64,000 nt of DNA from Ignavibacteria bacterium. Lineage in GTDB: Bacteria; Bacteroidota; Ignavibacteria; Tepidaquicellales; Tepidaquicellaceae. Under the pieces are notes generated by a model that was not told where the DNA came from, made no database searches, and saw only the letters and a program-made list of their open reading frames with translations. The translations under genes were made by a program, and so were the position numbers. Location of the stretch: the NCBI GenBank assembly GCA_016709315.1, contig JADJMZ010000003.1, positions 62,001-126,000 of the forward strand. The letters are read 5' to 3'. Numbering within the stretch: position 1 is the stretch's first letter; each line of letters opens with the position of its first letter. Positions 16,563 to 25,176 of this stretch are shown here, piece after piece.

Positions 16563-16669
16563 TCTTTTGAAGTTTCTGTTCAGGTATTTTAAAAACGGTA
16601 TTAAAAAATATTTTATTTTTTAATATCAGACCAGTGTTAATATTAATTTTTTATTCCGGATTTCTTTTA

Positions 16670-17320
16670 TTATTTATTCTCCAAAGTCTTTTTAAAAATT
16701 TTCAAAATGTATTCTTCTCCAAGGTGCTTAAAGTACAAAGGGAATTTATCGTTGTCGGCAATCCGGAAATGATTGAATTGTCCGGCAATGGATTTTTCCG
16801 GATCAATCTCATCATCTTTAACTGTTCTTCTTTTATAAAACGTCTCTTCACCTGATTGCTCTATAGGTTTCAGATCTGCTCTGTTATTTACATAATAAAT
16901 GCACATTTCAATTATCTTCAATCCCAGCATAGACCTGAGTTCATCATAAAGTTCAGTTCCTTTTAAAACTAATTTATCTTTCTGATAATAAGGTCCGGCA
17001 TCAACTTTAGCTGCAACTTCAAACAAAGTAAGTACTATCTCATTTTTTCCTTCGAGTATCTGCCACTGAAGTGGTGAAAAACCTTTTCCGTCAGGCAAAT
17101 CGCTTGCGTGAACTACAATGTTGTTTTTGTTTCTCTTCAGAAACTCTTCATCAATTATTCTTGTACAGCTTAATATAAAACAAATATCACCCTCTCTGAT
17201 TTCATTTTTGTCAAAAATATAAATTACATCATTTCCTGATTTTTCTAATTCATTTTTAAGTTCATTTCCAAAAGCAACAAACCAGCTTTTAGAATTATCC
17301 GTAAGAATTGTTATTAACAT
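16670..17320 (-). CDS. Sugar N-formyltransferase-like protein (formyl-THF transferase fold)
   Basis: A 216-residue protein of the formyltetrahydrofolate-dependent formyltransferase fold, probably acting on an amino sugar. The core VVHASDLPDGKGFSPLQW (69-86) corresponds to the catalytic His-containing loop of Fmt and ArnA (His71 here), and KVDAGPYY carries the catalytic Asp (Asp107). The usual Asn two residues before the His reads Val instead. The C-terminal tRNA-binding domain of Fmt is absent, excluding initiator-tRNA formylation. Its start overlaps the end of the aminotransferase gene by 7 bases, so it likely formylates that enzyme's product. Confidence 0.8.
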   Translation of the reverse strand: MLITILTDNSKSWFVAFGNELKNELEKSGNDVIYIFDKNEIREGDICFILSCTRIIDEEFLKRNKNNIVVHASDLPDGKGFSPLQWQILEGKNEIVLTLFEVAAKVDAGPYYQKDKLVLKGTELYDELRSMLGLKIIEMCIYYVNNRADLKPIEQSGEETFYKRRTVKDDEIDPEKSIAGQFNHFRIADNDKFPLYFKHLGEEYILKIFKKTLENK

Positions 17321-18447
17321 TTAAGACTGTTTTTTAAATTTTCGCAAATATATCCTACATCATCTTTTTTAAGATTTGCATACATTGGCAGAGTAATCAG
17401 ATTATCAGTTATATAGTCAGTCACAGGCATTTCCAGGTAAAAATCCTTATAGATAGAAAATTTATGAACTGCAGGATAATGAACGCTGGTCTGAATACCG
17501 GCTTCAGCAAGTTTATTCCGTACCAGATCTCTTTTTTCATAAGTTGAATTTTTAAGAATGACAGGGAAGATATAATTTGATGAGAATTCACTGTAATCTT
17601 GAAACGGAATTATTATTTCAGAAATTTCTGATAACTCTTTTATATAAAATTTTCTGACTTCAGCTCTGTTCTTCAGATCTGTTTCGATTTTATCGAGCTG
17701 AACTATGCCTATAGAAGATCTTATATCATCCATTCTGTAATTAAATCCAAGATCAACCACATCATAGGAAGTACTGTGCCCTTTAGATCTCTCATAAGAT
17801 AAAGAAGTCATTCCGTGTGAGCGGAGTAAATTAGCTCTCTTATAAAATTCAGCGTTATTTGTAACAAGCATTCCGCCTTCGCCTGTGCTTATATTTTTAT
17901 TGGAAAAAAAACTAAAGCATCCTATATCGCCTATGGTACCAAGTTTTCTTCCCTTATGTTCAGATAACGGACCATGACACGCATCTTCAATAACTTCTAA
18001 ATTATATTTTTTGGCAATAGCCATTATGCTGTCCATATCACATGCAAAACCTCCGTAATGCATAACTGTTATTGCTTTGGTTTTAGCTGTGATCTTTCTT
18101 TCAATATCTTCCGGGTCTAATGTAAGATCATCATAACTCTTTACATCAGCAAAAACCGGAATGGCATTTACATATCTGATGGAATTTGCAGTAGCGACAA
18201 ATGTCAGAGACGGACAAATTACTTCATCTCCGTTTTTGATGCCGAGTATTTTCATTGCAAGATGCAGCGCTACAGTACAATTTGAAAGTGCAACAGAATG
18301 TTTTACATTCAGCATTGATGAAAATTTATTTTCAAACTCTGTTGTCTTAGGACCGGTAGATATCCATTTGGACCTGATTGTTTCTAAAGCTGCATTTTCT
18401 TCTGCTTCATCGAAGTTTAATTCAAAGAGAGGGATTTTATATTCCAT
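17314..18447 (-). CDS. DegT/DnrJ/EryC1 PLP-dependent sugar aminotransferase
   Basis: A 377-residue fold-type I aminotransferase converting a keto sugar nucleotide to an amino sugar with glutamate as donor. PLP-lysine is Lys184 in FSFFSNKNISTGEGG; the ring-stacking region ATANSIRY and IEDACHGP (Asp155) are present. It begins 6 bases after the dehydratase gene, which should supply the 4-keto-6-deoxy substrate, and overlaps the formyltransferase. Together the three imply an NDP-4-formamido-4,6-dideoxyhexose. The regiochemistry is inferred from context only. Confidence 0.93.
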   Translation of the reverse strand: MEYKIPLFELNFDEAEENAALETIRSKWISTGPKTTEFENKFSSMLNVKHSVALSNCTVALHLAMKILGIKNGDEVICPSLTFVATANSIRYVNAIPVFADVKSYDDLTLDPEDIERKITAKTKAITVMHYGGFACDMDSIMAIAKKYNLEVIEDACHGPLSEHKGRKLGTIGDIGCFSFFSNKNISTGEGGMLVTNNAEFYKRANLLRSHGMTSLSYERSKGHSTSYDVVDLGFNYRMDDIRSSIGIVQLDKIETDLKNRAEVRKFYIKELSEISEIIIPFQDYSEFSSNYIFPVILKNSTYEKRDLVRNKLAEAGIQTSVHYPAVHKFSIYKDFYLEMPVTDYITDNLITLPMYANLKKDDVGYICENLKNSLKC

Positions 18448-18453
18448 TCACAA

Positions 18454-19440
18454 TTAAATATTATAAATATCGCTTTTATATTTTGCAAGATTGACGGGAT
18501 CTGAAAACCATTCTATAGTATTGCGAAGTCCTGTTTCAAAATCAAATTTCTGTTTCCAGTTTGTAAGTTTCTTTATCTTTTCATTTGATCCGAATAATCT
18601 TTTTACCTCGCTCTTTTCAGGACGAATTCTGATTTCTTCGGTTTCAATCTCACATTCTTTATTCATTATTTTTAGTATAAGCTTAACCAGATTACCGATT
18701 GTGATCTCAGACTGAGTGGCAATATTTATTTCTTCACCGATTGTCTTGTCACTTTTAAAAATTTCTATAAATCCATTCACGGTATCTTTTACATATACAA
18801 GATCTCTGGTCGGTGTCAGATCACCGAGTTTCATTTTATTTTTACCCGATAATAGCTGAGTGATAATGGAAGGAATTACTGCCCGTGCAGATTGACGCGG
18901 TCCGAAAGTATTGAACGGTCGTACAATAGTTACCGGTAATTCAAATGACCTGAAATATGATTCTGCTATTCTGTCTGCTCCTATTTTTGTTGCGCTGTAC
19001 GGTGACTGCCCCTGATAAGGATGGGATTCAGTAATCGGAACGAACTGCGCCGTGCCGTAAACCTCCGAAGTAGAAGTAACTAACACTCTCTTTGTCTTTA
19101 AACTTCTTGCTGCCTGAAGGACATTCAAAGTGCCTTTTATATTAGTATCTACATAACTGTCAGGTGAATGATAACTGAATGGAATACCTATAAGAGCTGC
19201 GAGATGAAATACAGCATCAACATTTTTCATGCTCTCATGAACGCCGTTAGGGTCCCTGATATCTCCGGAAAAAATTTCAATTTCCTTTTTCAGTTCTTCT
19301 TTAAAAGAATCAATCCAGCCCCAGGAATTAAATGAATTATAATAAACAAAAGCTTTTACTTTGTATCCTGATTCAATAAGACTTTCAACCAAATGGCTGC
19401 CAATAAAACCATCAGCCCCGGTAACTAAAACTCTGTCCAT
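18454..19440 (-). CDS. NAD-dependent sugar-nucleotide 4,6-dehydratase, LegB-like
   Basis: A 328-residue extended short-chain dehydrogenase. TGADGFIGSH (7-16) binds NAD; YSATK (148-152) supplies catalytic Tyr and Lys; TSTSEVYG lies at 122-129. The segment FVYYNSFNSWGWID is characteristic of LegB-type 4,6-dehydratases of legionaminic-acid-like pathways, which act on GDP- or UDP-linked HexNAc. It lies 3 bases after the nucleotidyltransferase gene and 6 before the aminotransferase. A 4-epimerase role is the main alternative. Confidence 0.85.
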   Translation of the reverse strand: MDRVLVTGADGFIGSHLVESLIESGYKVKAFVYYNSFNSWGWIDSFKEELKKEIEIFSGDIRDPNGVHESMKNVDAVFHLAALIGIPFSYHSPDSYVDTNIKGTLNVLQAARSLKTKRVLVTSTSEVYGTAQFVPITESHPYQGQSPYSATKIGADRIAESYFRSFELPVTIVRPFNTFGPRQSARAVIPSIITQLLSGKNKMKLGDLTPTRDLVYVKDTVNGFIEIFKSDKTIGEEINIATQSEITIGNLVKLILKIMNKECEIETEEIRIRPEKSEVKRLFGSNEKIKKLTNWKQKFDFETGLRNTIEWFSDPVNLAKYKSDIYNI

Positions 19441-19443
19441 TAT

Positions 19444-20145
19444 TTATTTAACTTCATGAAAATGTTCGTTATAAATTTCCTGCGCTTTTTCATAATCATT
19501 TATGCGTCCTATATCCAGCCAGTATTCTTTCAGTTCATATTTAGAAATAATCGAATCTTCAGCAAGCATTTTTAGTATCAGGCTGTCCATTCCGAAATAT
19601 TCGTCATTCGGAAAAAACTTAAATATCTCAGGTTTCATTACATAAATTCCGGATAAAATATACATCACAATATTTGGTTTTTCTTCAATGCCCGTTACTC
19701 TGTCACCGTCAAAATAAATATTTCCGAAAGCAAAAGGTGTTATTTCTTTTTTTATTGAGATCGTCAGTAATGATTTTTGTTTTAATGCAAATTCATATAG
19801 CTTTGAGAAATCTATAAGACTTAAAATATCACCATTCATAACGATGAAAGGCTCAGTTAATTGTTCTTTTAAAAGTAAAAGAGGACCGGCTGTTCCTAGC
19901 GGTTTATCTTCTTTGCTGATTGATAATTTTACGCCATATCTTGAACCGTCGCCAAAAAACCCTTCGATATACTGAGATTTGTAATTTGTCGCCAGAAAAA
20001 TCTCATCAAAGCCGAATTTTTTTAATCGTTCGATCTGAATCTCAAGTACGGACTTTTCTCCGATCGGTAAAAGCGGTTTGGGAATTACTTCGGTAAATGG
20101 TTTTAATCGCGTTCCAAGACCTCCTGCGAGAATTACTACTTTCAT
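19444..20145 (-). CDS. Sugar-1-phosphate nucleotidyltransferase
   Basis: A 233-residue enzyme that activates a sugar 1-phosphate as a nucleotide sugar. The N-terminal GGLGTRLKPFT (8-18), the KPLLPIG lysine region, FIVMNGDIL (metal-binding Asp) and GIEEKPN are all present. It lacks the CBS domains of PtmE but otherwise fits the GlcN-1-phosphate guanylyltransferase-like group often paired with LegB. It is the first gene of a five-gene leftward operon. The nucleotide and sugar specificity cannot be read from the sequence. Confidence 0.9.
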   Translation of the reverse strand: MKVVILAGGLGTRLKPFTEVIPKPLLPIGEKSVLEIQIERLKKFGFDEIFLATNYKSQYIEGFFGDGSRYGVKLSISKEDKPLGTAGPLLLLKEQLTEPFIVMNGDILSLIDFSKLYEFALKQKSLLTISIKKEITPFAFGNIYFDGDRVTGIEEKPNIVMYILSGIYVMKPEIFKFFPNDEYFGMDSLILKMLAEDSIISKYELKEYWLDIGRINDYEKAQEIYNEHFHEVK

Positions 20146-20180
20146 AATGATGTTATGTTTTGCTCAGATTAGTATATAAA

Positions 20181-20220
20181 AATACTTAAATAATTCTAAA
20201 CAATGTATGTATTAAGTATT
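20181..20220. other. Inverted repeat upstream of the nucleotidyltransferase gene
   Basis: AATACTTAA (20181-20189) and TTAAGTATT (20212-20220) form a perfect 9-bp inverted repeat separated by 22 bases, 36 bases upstream of the operon's first start. It could be an operator or a weak stem-loop ending the upstream GT-C gene; nothing in the sequence decides. Confidence 0.3.
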
Positions 20221-20362
20221 ATTTTTAAAAAAATTTTAGATTCAAGTACTGCTAAAATGTTTCAATTCAGTTCTTTGCAATATCATGAACCTAAGTGAAA
20301 AATTACAACAATTAATCTGAAAACAAATTTAAAAAACTTTTGAAACAGCTATTCTTGTAAAT

Positions 20363-21952
20363 TCACCAGATAAATTTTTTCTCCATACTTATTTGAAAAA
20401 ACTTCATTGAAAGTTGAATTAGGTTTATTTGTCGCCTCAATGAATTTTTCTTTAAAATTTTAAAACTTGCATCGTCTAAACTATGATATACAATTGTATC
20501 AGATAGATTTAACTCATTAATCAAATCAGAATTGTCAGAAATATATTTAAACTTCTTAGCCCAAAGCTCAAAATATATATATTTAGGATACTTATTTTTT
20601 AAAATTGAATGATAATATTTCCGTTGGCTGCCGGAATAACCCAACCCTTCATAAAGTGCTGTGGGCATACTCGATGTAAAATCTGTTGAAATTATAACTG
20701 CATGACTGTAATTATCCTTTAAATATTTAACAATTTTATGGGATTCGCTTTTTCTTAAGATGTTTGAGGCGATATAATTTCTGAAAGAATTAAAATTAAG
20801 TACAGTAATAAAAAAAAATAAGATATATAAATATAAATATTTACTTTTAACAAATATTTGCGGAAACAAATCTGATAAGATTGAATTAACAGCATACAAA
20901 CCAAAAACAGAAAACATAAGAGCCGGCATTAAATAAAAATCCAGTGGTATCTTAAACAACAACATTATATAAGCAGATTGGATTATTACTATGCCAGTTA
21001 ATACTATAGAAAATTTATTAGCCCTTATTTTATTTTTAAATTTCGGTATGAACTGCAACAATAATGTTATTATCATAATTAAATAAATGATAAAAAACAA
21101 TAAAAATTGATTTATTATCAGATTTAAAGTTGGAATTATTTGAGCAGTATCAATAATGTCTTCAGAGCCGGTTCCATAATAACCGCTATTACCAATGCTT
21201 TTAAAAAGAAAAGCAAGAAAATAAGAAGTGTCGGGACTCAGTGAAATAAATAATATGGAAAACACAGAAAAAGAAATTAATACAAATAATCCTTTTGGAA
21301 GAAAGTTTTTTATCAGTAAAAAAGGAATAATTAAGATTGGTAGAATTGAAATTTTTGAAGCCAGAGCTAGACCACAAATAATTCCAAATGAGATAATATA
21401 AACAACATTCTTTTTCTTGGTCATTGCCTTTTCATACATATAGCTTATTGATAAGCTTAGCAGTAATAATATAAATATCATTGTTGTACATTCAACAGCA
21501 TTTTGAGTTATTAGATATATTATCAAAATTGAAATGAAAGGTGTAAGCTGAATGAAGAAAGCCGCAAAAATATTTCCAATTTTTTTGTATGATACAATTC
21601 CAAGAACAAAAAGAGCGAATATTGTCAGATAAATAAATGTGAAATTTATTTGAGCTAAATAAAATTCAGGTCTGTTAAAAGTATCTAAAACCATATTTGT
21701 GTCTTTTCCCCAGAACAGATGAGATAATTTAATAACTGTTGCTATAATTATTTGTGTTACAATTCCCGGGTGTTGTGCAAATCCCGGGCTCTTTAACTGA
21801 GCAATATTCAGAGAAGATAATAAATAACCATAGACTCCATCATAGCCGGAATATAAATAATACTCGCCTCTTAAGTCTCTGATGTATAAAGCCAGGACAA
21901 ATAAAATCACAGGTAAAATTATTAATGGTAAATATGTAAGTTTATTTTTCAA
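20363..21952 (-). CDS. GT-C type membrane glycosyltransferase-like protein (frameshifted 3' end)
   Basis: A polytopic membrane protein of 529 residues with about 10-12 hydrophobic segments and a periplasmic first loop containing GYDGVYGYLLSSLNIAQ and FAQHPG, conserved in its tandem neighbour at 22060 (YDGPYGQLLGSLNIAQ, FQHPG) and at 27634. The Asp in YDG is a candidate GT-C catalytic acid. The C terminus is out of frame: after the T5 run at 20445-20449 another frame encodes NSTFNEVFSNKYGEKIYLV and ends at 20349, matching the paralog's VFSNKNGEKIYLVSLKE. One missing A would restore a 534-residue protein. Adjacent to the Arn-like operon, it may be the polyprenyl-phosphate-sugar-dependent transferase. 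Confidence 0.8.
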   Translation of the reverse strand: MKNKLTYLPLIILPVILFVLALYIRDLRGEYYLYSGYDGVYGYLLSSLNIAQLKSPGFAQHPGIVTQIIIATVIKLSHLFWGKDTNMVLDTFNRPEFYLAQINFTFIYLTIFALFVLGIVSYKKIGNIFAAFFIQLTPFISILIIYLITQNAVECTTMIFILLLLSLSISYMYEKAMTKKKNVVYIISFGIICGLALASKISILPILIIPFLLIKNFLPKGLFVLISFSVFSILFISLSPDTSYFLAFLFKSIGNSGYYGTGSEDIIDTAQIIPTLNLIINQFLLFFIIYLIMIITLLLQFIPKFKNKIRANKFSIVLTGIVIIQSAYIMLLFKIPLDFYLMPALMFSVFGLYAVNSILSDLFPQIFVKSKYLYLYILFFFITVLNFNSFRNYIASNILRKSESHKIVKYLKDNYSHAVIISTDFTSSMPTALYEGLGYSGSQRKYYHSILKNKYPKYIYFELWAKKFKYISDNSDLINELNLSDTIVYHSLDDASFKILKKNSLRRQINLIQLSMKFFQISMEKKFIW

Positions 21953-22059
21953 TTTAAATTTAAAAGTTCCGGCAAATTTTACTTTTATAAAATGGAAATG
22001 ACGAGTTAAATATTAAAGCTATCTATATTGCTATTTGTAATCTGATAAAGCTTTTCAGA

Positions 22060-23676
22060 TTATTCTTTTAAACTTACCAGATAAATCTTTTCTCCATTCT
22101 TATTTGAAAAAACCTCGCTGAATGTTGTATTTTTTTTGTTTGTAAGTTCTATAATTCTTTCTTTAAACTCATTAAAATTTTTCTCATTAAAAGCATGGAA
22201 AACAACTGTATCAGCTGCAAGTAATCTTCTTTCCATATCTTCATCAAATCTGAGATAAATAAAATCAGCTCTCCATCTCTCGAAGTAAATATAATCCGGA
22301 AACTTTTGCATTAAAATATTATTGTACCGTGTTGTTTGCGAACCCGTATAATTCAATCCGCTGTAAAAAGCTGTTGGCAAACTTGCAGTTTGATCGCTTG
22401 ATATAATTATCGATTTGGAATAATTTTCTTCCAGGAAATCCAGAATTTTATGGGACTCCTGTTTGCGTGTATCAAAAAAATTCTTATAACTCTTAAAAGA
22501 CTTATACTGAGGAATTGAAAATAAGATGAAAAAAATATATAAATAAATTAATCTGCTGAACCTGAAAATTCCCGGTATTAAGTCTGCAACAACAGAATTA
22601 ACGCAAAATATTCCGAACACAGAAAACAACAGACCCGGGTAAATGTAATAACTCTCCACCTGCTTGATCACTAACAGAATGAAAAAAGACATAATTATAA
22701 AAACACCGTTCAGAGACAAAAAATATTTATTGGTTCTTACCTGATTTTTAAATTTTGGAATGAACTGAAGAAGAAGAGTTATGAATATCAAAACATATAT
22801 TACGGAGAACAGGAAAAATTCATTGCTTAAAATTGTCAGTCTGGGAATGATCTGGCTTGTGTCCATAAAGTTTGCTGAACCTGTTCCGTATTTACCGCTG
22901 TGAACCATACTTGTAAAAACAAACTTCCAGATCCTTGTACTGTCCGGTGAAATTAAAAAGAACAGAATTAAAAATGTAACTAATGCAATAACCACAAAAT
23001 AAGTTTTGTTAACGAACTTCTTTATTATCAAAAACGGAAGTATCATTATCGGAAGCACGGATATTTTAGATGCTAATGCCAAACCACAAGTAATGCCAAA
23101 CAGAAACATATAAAACAGATTTATTTTATTTGAAAGATTTTCCTCATACAGAAAACTTACAGTTATTGTAAGAAGGATCAAAATCAGGCTCAATAAAAAT
23201 GTTTCAGGAATGTTCAGAGTTAATTCATAAATAACCATCACTGAAATGAAAGGCGTGAACTGAAGAAAAAGTGCTGCAAATATGCTTCCGGTTTTTTTGT
23301 AGGTGACCTTTCCAAGATAGTAAAGAGAAATAACATTAATAATAGTGAATACCACATTTATTCGCTGCAGATAAAATTCAGGTCTGCTAAAAGTATCAAG
23401 AACTATATTCGGATCATTTCCCTGAAGCATATGTGATATCTTTATTACAACAGCCATGATTAACTGAGGAGCAATTCCCGGATGCTGAAAATAACCCGGC
23501 TTCAGCATTTGAGCTATATTAAGCGAACCAAGCAGCTGTCCGTATGGACCATCATAGTTATCATACAAAAAATACTCGCCTCGTGAATGCTTTAAAATTA
23601 CTTCCAGAATAAATAATAAAGCGGGTAAAATGAATATTGAAAAAAGTATTAATTTATTTTTTACGGAAGCATTCAT
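22060..23676 (-). CDS. GT-C type membrane glycosyltransferase-like protein
   Basis: A 538-residue polytopic membrane protein, tandem paralog of the preceding entry. The first periplasmic loop has RGEYFLYDNYDGPYGQLL and GYFQHPGIAPQ; further conserved blocks are RPEFYLQRIN, QFTPFISV and GLALASKIS. The C-terminal soluble tail ends NKNGEKIYLVSLKE. GT-C enzymes use polyprenyl-phosphate-linked sugars at the outer face of the inner membrane; the acceptor is unknown. Start at ATG 23676 is followed at once by a lysine-containing lead and the first membrane helix. Confidence 0.8.
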   Translation of the reverse strand: MNASVKNKLILFSIFILPALLFILEVILKHSRGEYFLYDNYDGPYGQLLGSLNIAQMLKPGYFQHPGIAPQLIMAVVIKISHMLQGNDPNIVLDTFSRPEFYLQRINVVFTIINVISLYYLGKVTYKKTGSIFAALFLQFTPFISVMVIYELTLNIPETFLLSLILILLTITVSFLYEENLSNKINLFYMFLFGITCGLALASKISVLPIMILPFLIIKKFVNKTYFVVIALVTFLILFFLISPDSTRIWKFVFTSMVHSGKYGTGSANFMDTSQIIPRLTILSNEFFLFSVIYVLIFITLLLQFIPKFKNQVRTNKYFLSLNGVFIIMSFFILLVIKQVESYYIYPGLLFSVFGIFCVNSVVADLIPGIFRFSRLIYLYIFFILFSIPQYKSFKSYKNFFDTRKQESHKILDFLEENYSKSIIISSDQTASLPTAFYSGLNYTGSQTTRYNNILMQKFPDYIYFERWRADFIYLRFDEDMERRLLAADTVVFHAFNEKNFNEFKERIIELTNKKNTTFSEVFSNKNGEKIYLVSLKE

Positions 23677-23982
23677 GATAAAGAAAATTGTTTAAAGATT
23701 TGAGTATTTGAAAAGATAATTAGTTTGAAAAATTTCTTAATAAAATTTCAGTAAGAAATTGTAAAGTCTGTATTTATTTTAAAAAATTTATGAAAAATAA
23801 TTAATAAATCACATTAAATCTATTGTCTAAAAAATCTGCTTAACGGTTCATAATTATACACAGAAAAAGTAACATCAAATATATATATTTGATGAAATTC
23901 AGATAACAATATCTTTTCATGTCTAACACTCCATTTAAAATAAATAGATCTCATTAAAAAATAAAACTCTGCAGCCGGATAT
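23677..23982. other. Divergent intergenic region, no gene
   Basis: These 306 bases separate the leftward GT-C gene from the rightward dehydrogenase gene and must hold both promoters. The sequence is very AT-rich. A TATATTTG at 23884-23891 resembles the Bacteroidota -7 element but has no matching -33 element upstream, so no promoter is called. No repeat or RNA gene was seen. Confidence 0.5.
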
Positions 23983-24984
23983 ATGAATATTGGAATTATA
24001 GGTTTCGGATACTGGGGCACCAACCTTGTAAGAAATTTTGCGAATTTAAAGAATGTAAATCTGAAGTCCGTTGCCGATGAAAGGGCTGAAAGAAAATCAG
24101 CTTTGAAATCACTTTGTCCTTCTGCTGGATTCACTACTTCTGCAGATGATATTTTGTCGGATAAAGAAATTGATGCAGTTGTAATTGCAACTCCGGTCTT
24201 TACTCACTATGAAATGGCTAAAAAAGCTCTGAACAATGACAAGCATGTATTGCTTGAGAAACCTATGGTTTCGAAAACAGATCAGGCAAAAGAGTTAATT
24301 GAACTGGCTGAAAGAAAGAATAAACTGCTTATGGTTGATCATACTTTTCTTTATACGGGTGCTGTTCAGAAAATGAAATCACTGATTGATAGCGGAGATA
24401 TTGGAAATATAAAATACTTTGATTCGACAAGAATAAACCTGGGTTTGTTTCAGCCGGATATAAATGTGTTATGGGATCTTGCTCCGCATGATATCTCAAT
24501 ATTAAATTATCTCATAAAGGATGTGCCTTACAGCGTTCAGGCGACAGGAGTTTCTCATACAAGTAACGGAATCGAAAACATTGCATACATTAACATCAAT
24601 TATAATTCAGGATTCATAGCGCATTTCAGCTGCTCGTGGACTTCTCCTGTAAAGATAAGAATGATGCTGATAGGCGGAGATAAGAAAATGATTTTATTCA
24701 ATGATGTCGAACCATCGGAAAAGATAAAAGTATATGATACAGGTTATGAACTTAAAACTGATGAAGACAAAAAGAAAGTTCTGGTGGATTACAGAACCGG
24801 AGATATATACACTCCCAAGCTCGATACAAAGGAAGCGCTTGCTGTAATGGCTCAGGATTTTATTTCTTCAATAATCAATAGTCATAAACCTCTATCTGAT
24901 TATGATTCAGGTTTTGAGGTTGTCAGGATACTCGAGGCGTCACAGACTTCAATAAAGAATAAGGGAAGGGAAGTCGTGTTGTAA
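23983..24984 (+). CDS. Gfo/Idh/MocA family sugar-nucleotide oxidoreductase
   Basis: A 333-residue NAD(P)-dependent dehydrogenase. The Rossmann motif GFGYWG lies at 7-12, the conserved EKP at 92-94, and MVDHTFLYTG, DLAPHDISIL fit the substrate side. It resembles WlbA/WbpB-like enzymes that oxidise C3 of UDP-GlcNAc-uronate, creating a ketone for an aminotransferase. It is followed on the same strand by a formyltransferase and a DegT aminotransferase, suggesting a dehydrogenase-transaminase-formylase route, though a 192-base repeat-bearing gap separates it from the formyltransferase. A WbpE-like aminotransferase and a WlbB-like acetyltransferase lie near 56-58 kb and are alternative partners. 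Confidence 0.85.
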   Translation: MNIGIIGFGYWGTNLVRNFANLKNVNLKSVADERAERKSALKSLCPSAGFTTSADDILSDKEIDAVVIATPVFTHYEMAKKALNNDKHVLLEKPMVSKTDQAKELIELAERKNKLLMVDHTFLYTGAVQKMKSLIDSGDIGNIKYFDSTRINLGLFQPDINVLWDLAPHDISILNYLIKDVPYSVQATGVSHTSNGIENIAYININYNSGFIAHFSCSWTSPVKIRMMLIGGDKKMILFNDVEPSEKIKVYDTGYELKTDEDKKKVLVDYRTGDIYTPKLDTKEALAVMAQDFISSIINSHKPLSDYDSGFEVVRILEASQTSIKNKGREVVL

Positions 24985-25000
24985 GATTTTTAAAGATAGT

Positions 25001-25123
25001 GTCTAAAAAAGAATAGTTTAAATAATTTACGGGACACAGAAGTCTCAAAGACTCAAAGATGTTATTTTTAAAATTTTTCCTTCGTGTCTTGGTGACTTCG
25101 TGGTAAAATGGAAGTTATGAGAC
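25001..25123. repeat. Dispersed intergenic repeat, second copy of the 10415 family
   Basis: Read on the minus strand from 25123 the sequence begins GTCTCATAACTTCCATTTTA and continues ACCACGAAGTCACCAAGACAC and TTTTAAAAATAACATCTTTG (to 25054), matching 10415-10488 with scattered changes. The other end (25001) begins GTCTAAAAAA, a partial inverted match of the first end. It lies in the gap between two rightward genes. Confidence 0.7.
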
Positions 25124-25176
25124 ATCTTCATTAATGAGATAGTTTCCGTTTATAAAATATAAAACAAATATAAAGA

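Noticed and set aside
23884..23891. Bacteroidota-type -7 promoter element upstream of the dehydrogenase gene
   Set aside because: TATATTTG fits TAnnTTTG, but no TTTG-like -33 element is found at the usual spacing and such matches are frequent in AT-rich DNA.
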